From assembly GCA_021787845.1 (NCBI GenBank), contig JAJYLH010000039.1, positions 1 through 55,979 on the forward strand: a stretch of 55,979 nucleotides of DNA, given 5' to 3'. Below, piece by piece: positions 21,825 through 30,096 of this stretch. Under the pieces are notes generated by a model. It was not told where the DNA came from and did not search any database. It saw only the letters and a program-made list of their open reading frames with translations. The number at the start of each line of letters is the position of its first letter. The stretch's first letter is position 1. Position numbers and translations under genes: made by a program. Source of the DNA: Myxococcales bacterium (lineage in GTDB: Bacteria; Myxococcota; Myxococcia; Myxococcales; JAJYLH01).

Positions 21825-23042
21825 TCAGAAGATCGCACGCGGACCTCGGAGCCTCATCGCGCCGCCGGACTGGCCGAGAATCACCTGGTCCCCCGCGGAG
21901 AGGCCGGAGAGCACTTCCGTGTCGCGTCCGTCGCTGATGCCGAGGGTGACCGGCGTCGCCACCGGCCGGCCGCCGACGAGGCGGTAGACCATCCCCCGCT
22001 GCACCGGCGGATCGGCCGCCGCTTTCGGCGCAACCTCCGGCCGCTGCCGCCGCATCGCGACCTTCGGCGCCGCCCCTGGGTGGACCCCTGGCGTCAGACC
22101 CGGCGGCTTCGCTCCCGCCGGATGGAAGCGCAGCGCCGCGTCGGGCACCTTCAGCGCGTCCGGGCGGCGGGCGGTGACGATGGTCACCTGCGCGGTCATC
22201 CCCTGCCTGAGCTTGCGCTCGGGGTTCTGCGCGTCGATGACGCCCTGGTAGGTGACGACGTTGTCGGAGGTGATCGGTGCCGAGCGCACGTCGAGGATCT
22301 TTCCGAAGAACTTCTCGCCCGGGAACGCATCGACGGTGAACGAGGTCGGCAGCCCCGCGTGGACCTTGCCCACGTCGGCCTCGTCGATGTTCGCGAGCAC
22401 CTGCATCCGGGTCAGGTCGTTGGCGATGGTGAAGAGGGTCGGCGCCTGGAAGGCGGCGGCGACGGTCTGGCCGACGTCGATGTTGCGGGAGATGACGATG
22501 CCGTCGATGGGGCTCGTGATGCGGCAGAGGGAGACGTTGGTCGCGGCGGTGTCGCGGTCGGCGCGGGCGAGCTGCACCTGGGCGAGGGCGGCGTCGAGCG
22601 CGGCCTTCGCTCCGTCGCGCTTGGCGCGGGCGTCGTCGAGGTCCGCCTGCGAGTCGAGCTTCTGATCGACCAGCGCCTTCGTGCGGCCGAACTGGAGCCC
22701 GGCGTCGGTCACGTTGACCCTCGCCGCCTCGACGTTCGCCTGGGCCGCGCGCAGGGCGGCGTCGGCGCGCTCGAGCGCCGCCTTGAACAGCCGCGGATCG
22801 AGCTCGGCGAGGAGCTGCCCGCGCTTGACCGGCGTGTTGTAGTCGGCGAAGAGCTTGGAGACGATACCGGAGACCTGGCTGCCGACGTTGACGGTGACCA
22901 CCGCGCTCAAATCGCCGGTGGCGGTCACCGACTCGACGATCGGCCCGCGGACAGCGGCGGCAGTGCGGAAGACCGGCTCTTTCGCCTTGGCGCAGGCGAC
23001 CACGAGCAGCAGGACGAGCGATAGGTAACGGAAGCGAGGCAC
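21825..23042 (-). CDS. Periplasmic adaptor of the efflux pump (MacA/HlyD family)
   Basis: A 405-residue membrane-fusion protein with a lipoprotein-type signal (LVLLLVVACAK). Next come a split lipoyl domain (VGSQVSGIVSKLFADYNTPVK and later ITSPIDGIVISRNIDVGQTV), a long helical hairpin between them and a beta-barrel region. It would bridge the permease and TolC-type channel. GTG at 23042 is chosen because it starts the signal and has GGGAGGG upstream; the frame continues further but in non-protein-like sequence. A loop rich in Pro/Ala/Lys (about 325-365) interrupts the C-terminal domain. Confidence 0.9.
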   Translation of the reverse strand: MPRFRYLSLVLLLVVACAKAKEPVFRTAAAVRGPIVESVTATGDLSAVVTVNVGSQVSGIVSKLFADYNTPVKRGQLLAELDPRLFKAALERADAALRAAQANVEAARVNVTDAGLQFGRTKALVDQKLDSQADLDDARAKRDGAKAALDAALAQVQLARADRDTAATNVSLCRITSPIDGIVISRNIDVGQTVAAAFQAPTLFTIANDLTRMQVLANIDEADVGKVHAGLPTSFTVDAFPGEKFFGKILDVRSAPITSDNVVTYQGVIDAQNPERKLRQGMTAQVTIVTARRPDALKVPDAALRFHPAGAKPPGLTPGVHPGAAPKVAMRRQRPEVAPKAAADPPVQRGMVYRLVGGRPVATPVTLGISDGRDTEVLSGLSAGDQVILGQSGGAMRLRGPRAIF

Positions 23043-23163
23043 GCTGGGGAGCCCTCCCAACGCGGTCTTCGACACCCGCCGCGCCGGGCGCGTTAACGGC
23101 GGCAGAACGCGCGTGGAGCCAAGCGTGTTCCCTCCGGGTCCCCCCCGAGGCACACCGATTGGG

Positions 23164-23605
23164 CTGCCGGGGGGCGAACCCAGGAGAGGACGGTCCGGCT
23201 CGCACGCCCCAGTAGGTTGGACGGTCCGGCTCGCACGCCCAGTAGGTTGGACGGTCCGGCTCGCACGCCCAGTAGGTTGGACGGTCCGGCTCGCACGCCG
23301 CTAGGCGCGCGAACGGCCGTCCGACATTCCAGAGTGACCGCTGATCGCCCGCTCCCCTGCGACGATCGCTCTGGAACTGCCGGGGGGCGAACCCAGGAGA
23401 GGACGGTCCGGCTCGCACGCCCAGTAGGTTGGACGGTCCGGCTCGCACGCCGCCAGGCGCGCGACCGGCCGTCCGACATTCCAGAGCGATCGCTGATGAC
23501 GAACGAGCCCTCCATCGATCGCTCTGGAACGACGGACGGCCGGTCGCGAGATTCTCCTAACGCCATGCACGGCCCCGGGCGACCGGACCGTCCATCCTAC
23601 TGGTT
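23164..23605. repeat. Complex repeat block: 30-bp tandem repeats and palindromes
   Basis: A 30-bp unit (begins GGACGGTCCGGCTCGCACGC) recurs at about 23189, 23219, 23249 and 23279, and again at 23401 and 23431. Each run is preceded by the same CTGCCGGGGGGCGAACCCAG block (23164 and 23378) and followed by GGCCGTCCGACATTCCAGAG. The second half carries inverted CCAGAGCGATCG / CGATCGCTCTGG. The block ends at ACCGTCCATCCTACTGG, related to the ends of the 51036-51190 palindrome. Open frames through it give repetitive RAGPSNLLG-like peptides and are not real genes. Confidence 0.8.
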
Positions 23606-23612
23606 CATCTCG

Positions 23613-24332
23613 TCATCGTTTCAAGAGCCCGTACTTGGTGATGCACCAGAGCGCCCGAAACCCGTCGCGGACGCCGATTTTCTTCCCTTCCGCGTAGTCG
23701 CGTCCGCTGTAGGAAATCGGCACCTCGTAGACGCGGCAGCCGAGGCGCGCGACCTTCGCGGTCAGCTCCGGCTCGATGCCGAACCGGTCCTCCTGAAGCT
23801 CGATGCGGGTGAGCACCTCGCGGCGGAAGACTTTGTAGCAGGTCTCCATGTCGGTCAGGTTCAGGTTCGTCGCCGCGTTGGAGAGCGTCGTCAGTCCGAG
23901 GTTCGCGAGGTAGTGCCAGAAGAGATGGACGCGATGCGGGCCGCCGAGGAAGCGCGAGCCGAACACCACGTCCGCGCGGCCATCCAAGAGCGGCGTCAAG
24001 AGCGCGTCGTACTCGTTCGGGTCGTATTCGAGGTCGGCGTCCTGGATGACGACAAAGTCGCCGCGCGCCTCGGAGAAGCCCCGCCGCAGGGCCGCGCCCT
24101 TGCCGCTGTTGTTGGGCTGGAGGACGACGCGCACACCGCGGCCGAGCTCGGGGTCCGTCTCGATGCTGGCGAGGACCTCGCGGGTCGAGTCGGTCGAGCC
24201 GTCGTCGACGATGACGATATCCTTCTGGAGCCCGTGCGCGTGCGCCGCCTGCACCCGTCCGACCAGGTCGCGGATGGTCTTCGCCTCGTTGTAGCAGGGG
24301 ATGACGACCGAAAGCGTCTTGCCGCTGTCCAT
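23613..24332 (-). CDS. GT2 glycosyltransferase, dolichol-phosphate-mannose-synthase-like
   Basis: A 239-residue soluble GT-A glycosyltransferase: LSVVIPCYNEAKTI at the start, VDDGSTDST near 42, the metal-binding DADLEYDP near 92, and FLGGPHRVHLFWHYLANLG, typical of polyprenyl-phosphate glycosyltransferases. It would make a polyprenyl-phosphate-linked sugar at the membrane face. It has no membrane anchor of its own. The ATG at 24332 is chosen because similarity to the family begins there. A GT22-type transferase that could use such a donor is encoded at 46797. Confidence 0.9.
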   Translation of the reverse strand: MDSGKTLSVVIPCYNEAKTIRDLVGRVQAAHAHGLQKDIVIVDDGSTDSTREVLASIETDPELGRGVRVVLQPNNSGKGAALRRGFSEARGDFVVIQDADLEYDPNEYDALLTPLLDGRADVVFGSRFLGGPHRVHLFWHYLANLGLTTLSNAATNLNLTDMETCYKVFRREVLTRIELQEDRFGIEPELTAKVARLGCRVYEVPISYSGRDYAEGKKIGVRDGFRALWCITKYGLLKR

Positions 24333-24496
24333 GCGCGCTCCGAGCTCGGGCCGCCGCCCGAAAGCCGCGCGTCTATAGCACGAGCGCCGCCGTCCGAGAA
24401 ACGCCGCATCGGGCGAAGTCGCGGCATGCTCGAGCGCATCATTCCGCATCTCACCGCAAGCGGAATCCCGCTCATCGCGAGCGCAGTCGATCCTAT

Positions 24497-24566
24497 GTAG
24501 GGCGGGGCTCGTCCCACGCCGCGATGTCGATGCCGCGGAACGGCGGGGGACAAGCTCCCGCCCTAC
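24497..24566. repeat. Short palindromic element (GTAGGGCGGGG family)
   Basis: GTAGGGCGGGGCTCGTCCC at the left and GGGACAAGCTCCCGCCCTAC at the right form an imperfect inverted repeat over 70 bp. The same core is nested inside the larger elements at 8026-8202 and 55387-55561, so this is the core without the outer arms. Confidence 0.7.
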
Positions 24567-24586
24567 GCCGGCGCCGACCCGCGGCC

Positions 24587-24617
24587 TTGACGATCGACGG
24601 GTGAAAGCATGTATGCT
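24587..24617 (+). promoter_or_regulatory. Weak candidate promoter for the membrane protein gene
   Basis: TTGACG at 24587-24592 and TATGCT at 24612-24617 are separated by 19 bp, slightly longer than optimal. The next gene starts at 24671. Confidence 0.35.
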
Positions 24618-24670
24618 CGCGGCTCCGTCCGTCACCGCGGACGAGCACTACGCAGACGAGGAGCTCGAGC

Positions 24671-25150
24671 ATGAGTTCGGACAACCCTTACGCCGCACCC
24701 ACCGCGACCTCGGAACCGTTCGTGGAGGGCGGCGAGCATTTCACCAGCACGATGGTCGAACACCTGATGGCCACCCGCCCCTGGGTGCGGTTTCTCGCGG
24801 TCCTCGGCTTCGTCGGCTCGGCGTTCATGGGGCTGGCCGCGATCATGATAGTGGTCAGCTCCGCGTTCCGGCCCGTCTCACTAGGCCCCAGCGCGCTGCC
24901 GATCGATCTGGTGGCCGTCCTCTATCTCATCTTGGCGGCTGTCTACGTCGTGATCTCGGTCCAGCTCGAGCGCTACGCTTCCGCGATCGTGCGCGCGGAG
25001 AAGGGCGGTGGCACTCCGGCGGTCGAAGATGCCTTGCTGCGCCAGCGCATCTTCTGGAAGACCGCCGGAATCGTGGCGATGGTCTGCCTCGCCCTCGGGG
25101 GCCTTGCCTTCGTCGGCGGGATCCTCCTGGCGCTGACCCGCATGCACTGA
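24671..25150 (+). CDS. Small membrane protein (DUF5362-like)
   Basis: A 159-residue protein starting with the NPYAAP motif found at the N-termini of many small membrane proteins in Planctomycetes and Myxococcota, followed by three or four hydrophobic helices (about 42-65, 78-98, 130-155). A GAGGAGCTCGAGC ribosome site precedes the ATG. Assignment to DUF5362 is tentative; function unknown. Confidence 0.7.
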   Translation: MSSDNPYAAPTATSEPFVEGGEHFTSTMVEHLMATRPWVRFLAVLGFVGSAFMGLAAIMIVVSSAFRPVSLGPSALPIDLVAVLYLILAAVYVVISVQLERYASAIVRAEKGGGTPAVEDALLRQRIFWKTAGIVAMVCLALGGLAFVGGILLALTRMH

Positions 25151-25233
25151 TCACCGCCCGACGCGGCCCGGCCGACCCGTGCCTGGCCGGTTGACGCGCT
25201 TGCCCGATGCTTGAGCCGGACATGGGAACCCCT

Positions 25234-25470
25234 TTTTCGGCGAGCGTGAATCCGCCCACGGTCGAAAAAGGGGGGGTCCGGGCCGTTCCCATTTTCGATC
25301 TCTCCGAAAACGCCCTTTTCGGAGGCGCGCGAATCTGGAACGGTCGAAAAGGGGGGGTCCCGGGCCGTTCCCGTTTTCGATCTCTCCGAAAACGCCCTTT
25401 TCGGAGGCGCGCGAATCCGGAACGGTCGAAAAGGGGGTTTCGGGCCGTTCCAGTTCCTCGATCTCCCGCG
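25234..25470. repeat. 82-bp tandem repeat, about 3 copies, hairpin-rich
   Basis: The motif GGTCGAAAA recurs at 25260, 25342 and 25424, exactly 82 bp apart, within near-identical units. Each unit holds CCGAAAACGCCCTTTTCGG (7-bp stem, CGCC-type loop), and GGAACGG pairs with CCGTTCC across the G-tract. The third copy is degenerate. The flanking part of the 25151-25920 gap shows no gene; its end carries the promoter listed next. Confidence 0.8.
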
Positions 25471-25840
25471 AAACCGCCGTTTTCCGGGCGCGTGACTCGT
25501 CCGGCGCCGGCGAAACCGGCCTCCCCGAGCGGTCGAGCCGCGAACGCTCCGCCGCGGACGCCTCCGCCGGCCCCATGCCGGATCACGCCGGCCGCTCAAC
25601 TCCCGTTCCTGTGGCGCGCCAGCCGCGGACGCGCGTCCGATCCGGACCGCCGGCCGAGGGGGCGCGCAGAATTTTCCTCGGCAGGGCCCTCGCCGCAGAA
25701 TTTGCACCTTCTCGCCCCGGCCGATCCCGGCTCAAGGGGCCTTCCCACTCGGACGAGCCAATGTCGAGACGGAGAGAAAGCAGCGGCGACTCCTGCTCCT
25801 CACGGGGGATGGCCCTGGGGGCCGAGGCGCGCGTCCCCGA

Positions 25841-25859
25841 TTGGCATGGGACGTGCATG
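25841..25859 (+). promoter_or_regulatory. Candidate sigma54 (-24/-12) promoter
   Basis: TTGGCATGGGACGTGCATG has the GG and GC pairs spaced by exactly 10 nt as sigma54-RNA polymerase requires (consensus TGGCACG-N4-TTGCA). It lies 62 nt before the ATG of the next gene. One activator of this type is encoded at 49608. Confidence 0.45.
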
Positions 25860-25920
25860 TTTTTGTCGGCATCCGGCTCGCCGTACGTGGTGTGCGGCCC
25901 GACCCGAATGGGAGACTCCG

Positions 25921-26748
25921 ATGGCCATCGCCCGCAATGAGATTCACGTTCGCTCCGTCAAGTGCCTGACCGCGCTCAAGGCGCAGCCGAAGTACTTCGC
26001 CTTCATGCCCGAGCCGCTGAGGACTGCCCTGGAGTCCCTCGTCGGCCTCGTCGGTCCGGCGCTGGCCTATCTCGCGCACCAGAAGGACAAGGCGCTGGAG
26101 GAGCGGCTCACCGCCGCCGAGACCGTCATCGAGAACTCGCGCGACCTGGCGATGCAGATCCAGGACGGCATCCGGTACCAGTACCGGCACCATCCCGACG
26201 AGCTGCGTAAGCTCGCTCCGCTCAACTGCGGTACGGATGCGGCGGAAACCGGCGTGCGCCTCGCGACCCTGGCTCGGGAGCTGCCGGGCTGCACGCCCGC
26301 GTTCGTGTGGTTGCCGGGGGAACACGTCACCCTCGCCGCCGTGAAGAAGCAGATCGAGCTGCACGGGCCGGCGGCGGAGGTCGAGGCCGCGTGCGGCGCC
26401 CAACTCAAAGGCGCGCTCAAGACCCTGCGCGAGCAGCGGCCGGTCGCGCACAAGCTCTGGGATTCCGAAGGCCTGGGCTTGGAGGGGTGGGTCATCGCGA
26501 TCATCCCGAAGAACGAGCAGTTCGCCTTCGGCCTCGAGCGGCGGAAGCTGCCCCGCGCGGCCAAGCCCACCCCCCCGAACACGAACCCGCCCCCGGCGCC
26601 GCAGAACCCGCCCCCTGCCCCGGCTCCGGCTCCGGCTCCGGTGACGACCGCCCCGGCCACTCCCGCGACCCCGGCGCCGGCGCCGGCATCGCCCGCCCCG
26701 GCCGCGACGCTCCCCGCGACCCCGGCGGGTTCGACGCCGCATCCGTGA
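25921..26748 (+). CDS. Hypothetical protein with Pro/Ala-rich C-terminus
   Basis: A 275-residue protein. Residues 1-215 look globular and helical (FAFMPEPLRTALESLVGLVG, HQKDKALEERLTAAETVIE) with no recognised motif and no signal peptide. The last 60 residues are a Pro/Ala/Thr tail (PAPAPAPAPVTTAPATPA) that may be a spacer or disordered linker. The ATG at 25921 has GGGAGACTCCG before it and a candidate sigma54 promoter 62 nt upstream. Function unknown. Confidence 0.65.
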   Translation: MAIARNEIHVRSVKCLTALKAQPKYFAFMPEPLRTALESLVGLVGPALAYLAHQKDKALEERLTAAETVIENSRDLAMQIQDGIRYQYRHHPDELRKLAPLNCGTDAAETGVRLATLARELPGCTPAFVWLPGEHVTLAAVKKQIELHGPAAEVEAACGAQLKGALKTLREQRPVAHKLWDSEGLGLEGWVIAIIPKNEQFAFGLERRKLPRAAKPTPPNTNPPPAPQNPPPAPAPAPAPVTTAPATPATPAPAPASPAPAATLPATPAGSTPHP

Positions 26749-26820
26749 GCGGTTATCCCATCATCTCTGGTTGGCGGGCCATGCGGGGCGATCCCTCCCC
26801 GACCTCTCCCCCGCAAGCTG

Positions 26821-26896
26821 TAGGATGGGTGGCGCGTAGGCGAAACCCATCGAGCGGCCGCCGTCGATGGGCTCCGCTGTCGCTCCACCCATCCTA
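26821..26896. repeat. Palindromic element (TAGGATGGGTGG family)
   Basis: A 76-bp inverted repeat: TAGGATGGGTGGCGCG...CCCATCGA against TCGATGGG...CCACCCATCCTA. Elements of this type are widespread in proteobacterial genomes. The stretch from 26897 to 27105 holds no gene. Confidence 0.75.
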
Positions 26897-27105
26897 AGGT
26901 CTGGGTTGCGGGCAGTTTGTCTTGGACAGCAGTGGGTTCCGCCAACGCTCCATCGATCCCACCTCCCTCTCCCGTGCTCTTCGCGGGGAGGCTCGGGAAG
27001 GGGGCGCCGCGGACGAGCCCGCTCCGACCGGGAGTGTCGGATGAATTTCTCCGCTCCGTCCCGTGGCTGTGGTAGAAGGCCCTGCGGTTTCCGCGGGAGG
27101 TCCCG

Positions 27106-28155
27106 GTGCCCAGGCCACTCGAAGACGTTCAACTTCGTCCGTTGCCGGCGGCCGAGTCCGGCATCGGTCTGCGTCCTTTGGGGCTGGCGCTTGGTGCGGG
27201 GCCGAACCCATTGGAGATCGTGGTGTTCGAGGCGGACAGCCGTCCGTCCTCGGTGATTCTGCGGGAGACGTGGAAGCGTCGTTGGGGCGGTCGGGCGTCG
27301 CCGGTGGTGGTGGTCGCGACCTGGGCGGGCGGGACCGCCATCTGTGGTCCGTCGGAAGCCGATCCTCCCCCGCTGTACTCCGACGTGCCCGCGGCCGTCG
27401 CCGACACGATCCTCCGTGCCGCTCTCGCCGAGCCGGACCGCCACGCGGTATGGCGTCTGTTTTCCGAGCGGCTGCACGACCTGGAGCAGCGCGTCTTCGG
27501 CCTGCGCAACGAGGGTCTCTTCGCGACGCACCACCTGCAAATCGGCGCGCGTGGTCGCCCCGATTGGGATGACGCGAAGGCTCGGGCGCTGTCGGTCCGA
27601 TCCAGGCGCAGCGAGGAGCTGCTCGCGGCGTTGGGCTTCGGCGTCGAGCGGGGTCCCGGACAGAGCCTCGTTCTGCGTCACCAGCAGTCGAAGGTGGCGC
27701 TGGCGGTCCTGGTCGACCGGGGCACGGACGTCGATGCCGCGCATCCCGACTTCAACGGGTCGTCGCCGGTGTCCTACGGCCTCGCGAAAGCGGACGAGGA
27801 GAGCCTGCGCTGGCTGGTGGTGCTCGAGGGCTCGCGGCTGCGGCTGTACGCGACCGATCCCGCGGCCGGCGTCGGGCGCAGGGGGCGGACCGAGACGTTC
27901 GTCCAGGTCGATCTCGATCTCCTGGGCGAGGTCGACGCCGCCTATCTCTGGCTTCTCTTCGGCGCCGAGGCCCTGGCACGGGGGGGCTCGGTCGAGCAGC
28001 TTCTGGCGGAGTCGCGCGACTACGCGGTGAGCCTGGCGACCCGGCTGCGGGAGCGCATCTACACGAAGGTGATGCCGACCCCACCGTGCCGTGGACGGCG
28101 GGGGGCGCAGCGTGTCCGACCCCAGTGCTATCTTGGTGCGCGGAGGGTGTCATGA
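27106..28155 (+). pseudogene. N-terminal remnant of a large Eco57I/PglX-like DNA methyltransferase
   Basis: An ORF of 349 codons. Residues up to about 325 resemble the region before the catalytic domain of big adenine methyltransferases of defence systems (LVVLEGSRLRLYATDP; AYLWLLFGAEALARGGSVEQ; ending LRERIYTKVMP). In intact relatives the SAM-binding and NPPY motifs follow. Here the reading ends in low-quality sequence and a new gene begins at 28152. The matching C-terminal part appears at about 30235-31227, beyond the inserted restriction-modification pair. GTG at 27106 has GGGAGG upstream, so the fragment could still be made. Confidence 0.7.
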
Positions 28156-29168
28156 GTCAGAGAAACCAGATGTCGTTGACGTCGCTTTCCGCTCGGCGAC
28201 CGTTTCATCTCGGTGATGGAGTCGAAGTCGCGAACGCGGACGTGCTCGAAATGTACGGCCGCTGGCCGGCGGCGACCGTCATCGTCTCCGACGGTGCCTA
28301 TGGCGTCTCCGGTTTCGAGGGCGACCCCCCGACGGCCTCCGGCCTCGCCGAGTGGTACGCCCCGCACGTCGCCGAGTGGTCACGGCTCGCGACGCCGGAA
28401 ACGACCCTGTGGTTCTGGAACACCGAGCTCGGTTGGGCCACTGTCCATCCGATTCTCGCCATGCATGGGTGGGAGTACCGCTGCGCGAACATCTGGGACA
28501 AGGGTCTCGCGCACGTCGCCGGCAATTGCAACACGGTCACGCTCCGAAAGCTCCCCGTGGTCACGGAGGTCTGCGTCCAGTACACGCGGCAGGTTCGATT
28601 CCAGGTCGGGCCGCGATCGCTATCGATGAAGGAGTGGCTTCGCTACGAATGGGAGCGTTCCGGGCTCCCCCTCTACAAGACCAACGAAGCGTGCGGGGTC
28701 AAGAACGCCGCCACGCGAAAGTACTTCACCCAGGATCATCTCTGGTACTTCCCGCCGCCTGAAGCGTTCGAGCAATTCGCCGCCTATGCAAATGAGAAGG
28801 GTCGCCCGGCGGGACGTCCCTACTTCTCCTTGAGCGGCACGGACCCTATTCCCGCCGCCCAGTGGGCTCGGATGCGGGCGAAATTCTCCTGTCCCGTTGG
28901 AGTCAGCAACGTCTGGCGCGAGCCAGCGGTCCGTGGTGAAGAACGGTTGAAGACTGGTTCTCGTGCCTTCCATCTGAACCAGAAGCCGCTCTCCCTGATG
29001 CGGCGGATCATCGAAATATCTTCGGACCCCGGCGACGTGGTGTGGGAACCCTTTGGCGGGCTCTGCACGGCGTCGCTCGCCGCGCTCCTGGATGGGCGCC
29101 GCGCCTTCGCCGCCGAAATCAACCCCGAGTTCTTTGCCGCCGCCATCGAGCGGCTCGGAGACGCCTGA
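28152..29168 (+). CDS. Type II DNA methyltransferase (N6-A/N4-C class)
   Basis: A 338-residue site-specific methyltransferase. Motif IV is SDGAYG at 46-51 rather than DPPY. The C-terminal end has LNQKPLSLMRRIIE, then the SAM-binding loop WEPFGGLCTASLAALLDGR and the acidic residue of motif II (AAEINPEFF). Motif IV preceding motif I is the beta-class order. The middle is the recognition domain. CGGAGGGTGTC precedes the ATG. It overlaps the endonuclease gene (TGATG) and should protect host sites from it. Whether it makes N6-methyladenine or N4-methylcytosine cannot be told. Confidence 0.85.
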   Translation: MSQRNQMSLTSLSARRPFHLGDGVEVANADVLEMYGRWPAATVIVSDGAYGVSGFEGDPPTASGLAEWYAPHVAEWSRLATPETTLWFWNTELGWATVHPILAMHGWEYRCANIWDKGLAHVAGNCNTVTLRKLPVVTEVCVQYTRQVRFQVGPRSLSMKEWLRYEWERSGLPLYKTNEACGVKNAATRKYFTQDHLWYFPPPEAFEQFAAYANEKGRPAGRPYFSLSGTDPIPAAQWARMRAKFSCPVGVSNVWREPAVRGEERLKTGSRAFHLNQKPLSLMRRIIEISSDPGDVVWEPFGGLCTASLAALLDGRRAFAAEINPEFFAAAIERLGDA

Positions 29169-30094
29169 TGGACGCACCGATTCGGACCGCGCTTCCACCG
29201 GACTCTCCGCATGCCGAGCTCTTTCGGCGGGTTCAAAGCGCGCTCTTTGCGCTACCGTCCAACTTTCGGACCAGTGTCCACATCACCGGCATCAACGCCA
29301 CAGATCTCTTCGCGCTGAACTCCACGCTGGGCGCCGCGATCGAGACGCAAGCCGTGGCCTCGCTGAATGCTCTTCGGTCCCTCTGGGATCCCGAAGCGGA
29401 TTATGGTGGCTACGCGTTCGTACGTCAATCCCAGAGGTTCCCCGATGTGGTGCTCCGGCGCGGGACCGACGAGCCGATTCTGGGTATCGAGCTCAAGGGA
29501 TGGTACCTGCTCGCCAAGGAAGGCGAGCCGAGCCTTCGATTCACTGTGTCTCCGCTAGTCTGCGCGCCTCAAGACCTGATTGTCGTTTTCCCGTGGGCAC
29601 TGAGCGACGTTCTTTCGGGTGCTCCCCGTCTGCTGGTTCCCTGGGTCGAACAGGCTCGTTTCGTGGCGGAGACAAGGAACTTCTACTGGCAGCAGGTCCC
29701 CCAGTCCTTCAGTTCGCGGTCCATCCAAGACCGCACCATGAAGCTCAGCTCTGTGAGCCAGTTCTACCCGGCGAAAACCGATGCCATTTCCGACCGCCCG
29801 GTCCACGACGCCGGCGGCAACTTCGGGCGCATCGTTCGGCCATCGCAAGGCGGCCTCCTGCGCGAGTTCATCGAGGAGTCGCTGACCACTGAGCTTTCCG
29901 GCGTCCCCGCGAGACACTGGATCGCCTTTTTCCGGGCGTTCACCGACCAAGCGAGACCGGCCGAGGTGGCCGATACCGTGGAGCGTCTCGCGCGACGAAT
30001 TCGAGAGGAAGGACTCCTGCCGGACCTTGGTGACGACGAGCTCGGCCGCGCGCTGTCGTTGATGGTGCGCGCCCTCGCGCGCGTCGATCGATAG
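29168..30094 (+). CDS. Type II restriction endonuclease, PD-(D/E)XK fold
   Basis: A 308-residue protein encoded directly after its methyltransferase with a one-base stop/start overlap. The catalytic pattern is visible: PDVVLRR (Asp 93) followed by GIELKGW (Glu 108, Lys 110), preceded by helices and followed by strands typical of restriction endonucleases. No methylase or helicase domain. The tight coupling suggests methyltransferase is made first. Recognition sequence cannot be deduced. Confidence 0.8.
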   Translation: MDAPIRTALPPDSPHAELFRRVQSALFALPSNFRTSVHITGINATDLFALNSTLGAAIETQAVASLNALRSLWDPEADYGGYAFVRQSQRFPDVVLRRGTDEPILGIELKGWYLLAKEGEPSLRFTVSPLVCAPQDLIVVFPWALSDVLSGAPRLLVPWVEQARFVAETRNFYWQQVPQSFSSRSIQDRTMKLSSVSQFYPAKTDAISDRPVHDAGGNFGRIVRPSQGGLLREFIEESLTTELSGVPARHWIAFFRAFTDQARPAEVADTVERLARRIREEGLLPDLGDDELGRALSLMVRALARVDR

Positions 30095-30096
30095 GG

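Noticed and set aside
23217-24500. Long plus-strand ORF over the repeat block and the glycosyltransferase
   Set aside because: It is the antisense shadow of the GT2 gene plus open frames through 30-bp repeats (GC-rich DNA keeps antisense frames open).
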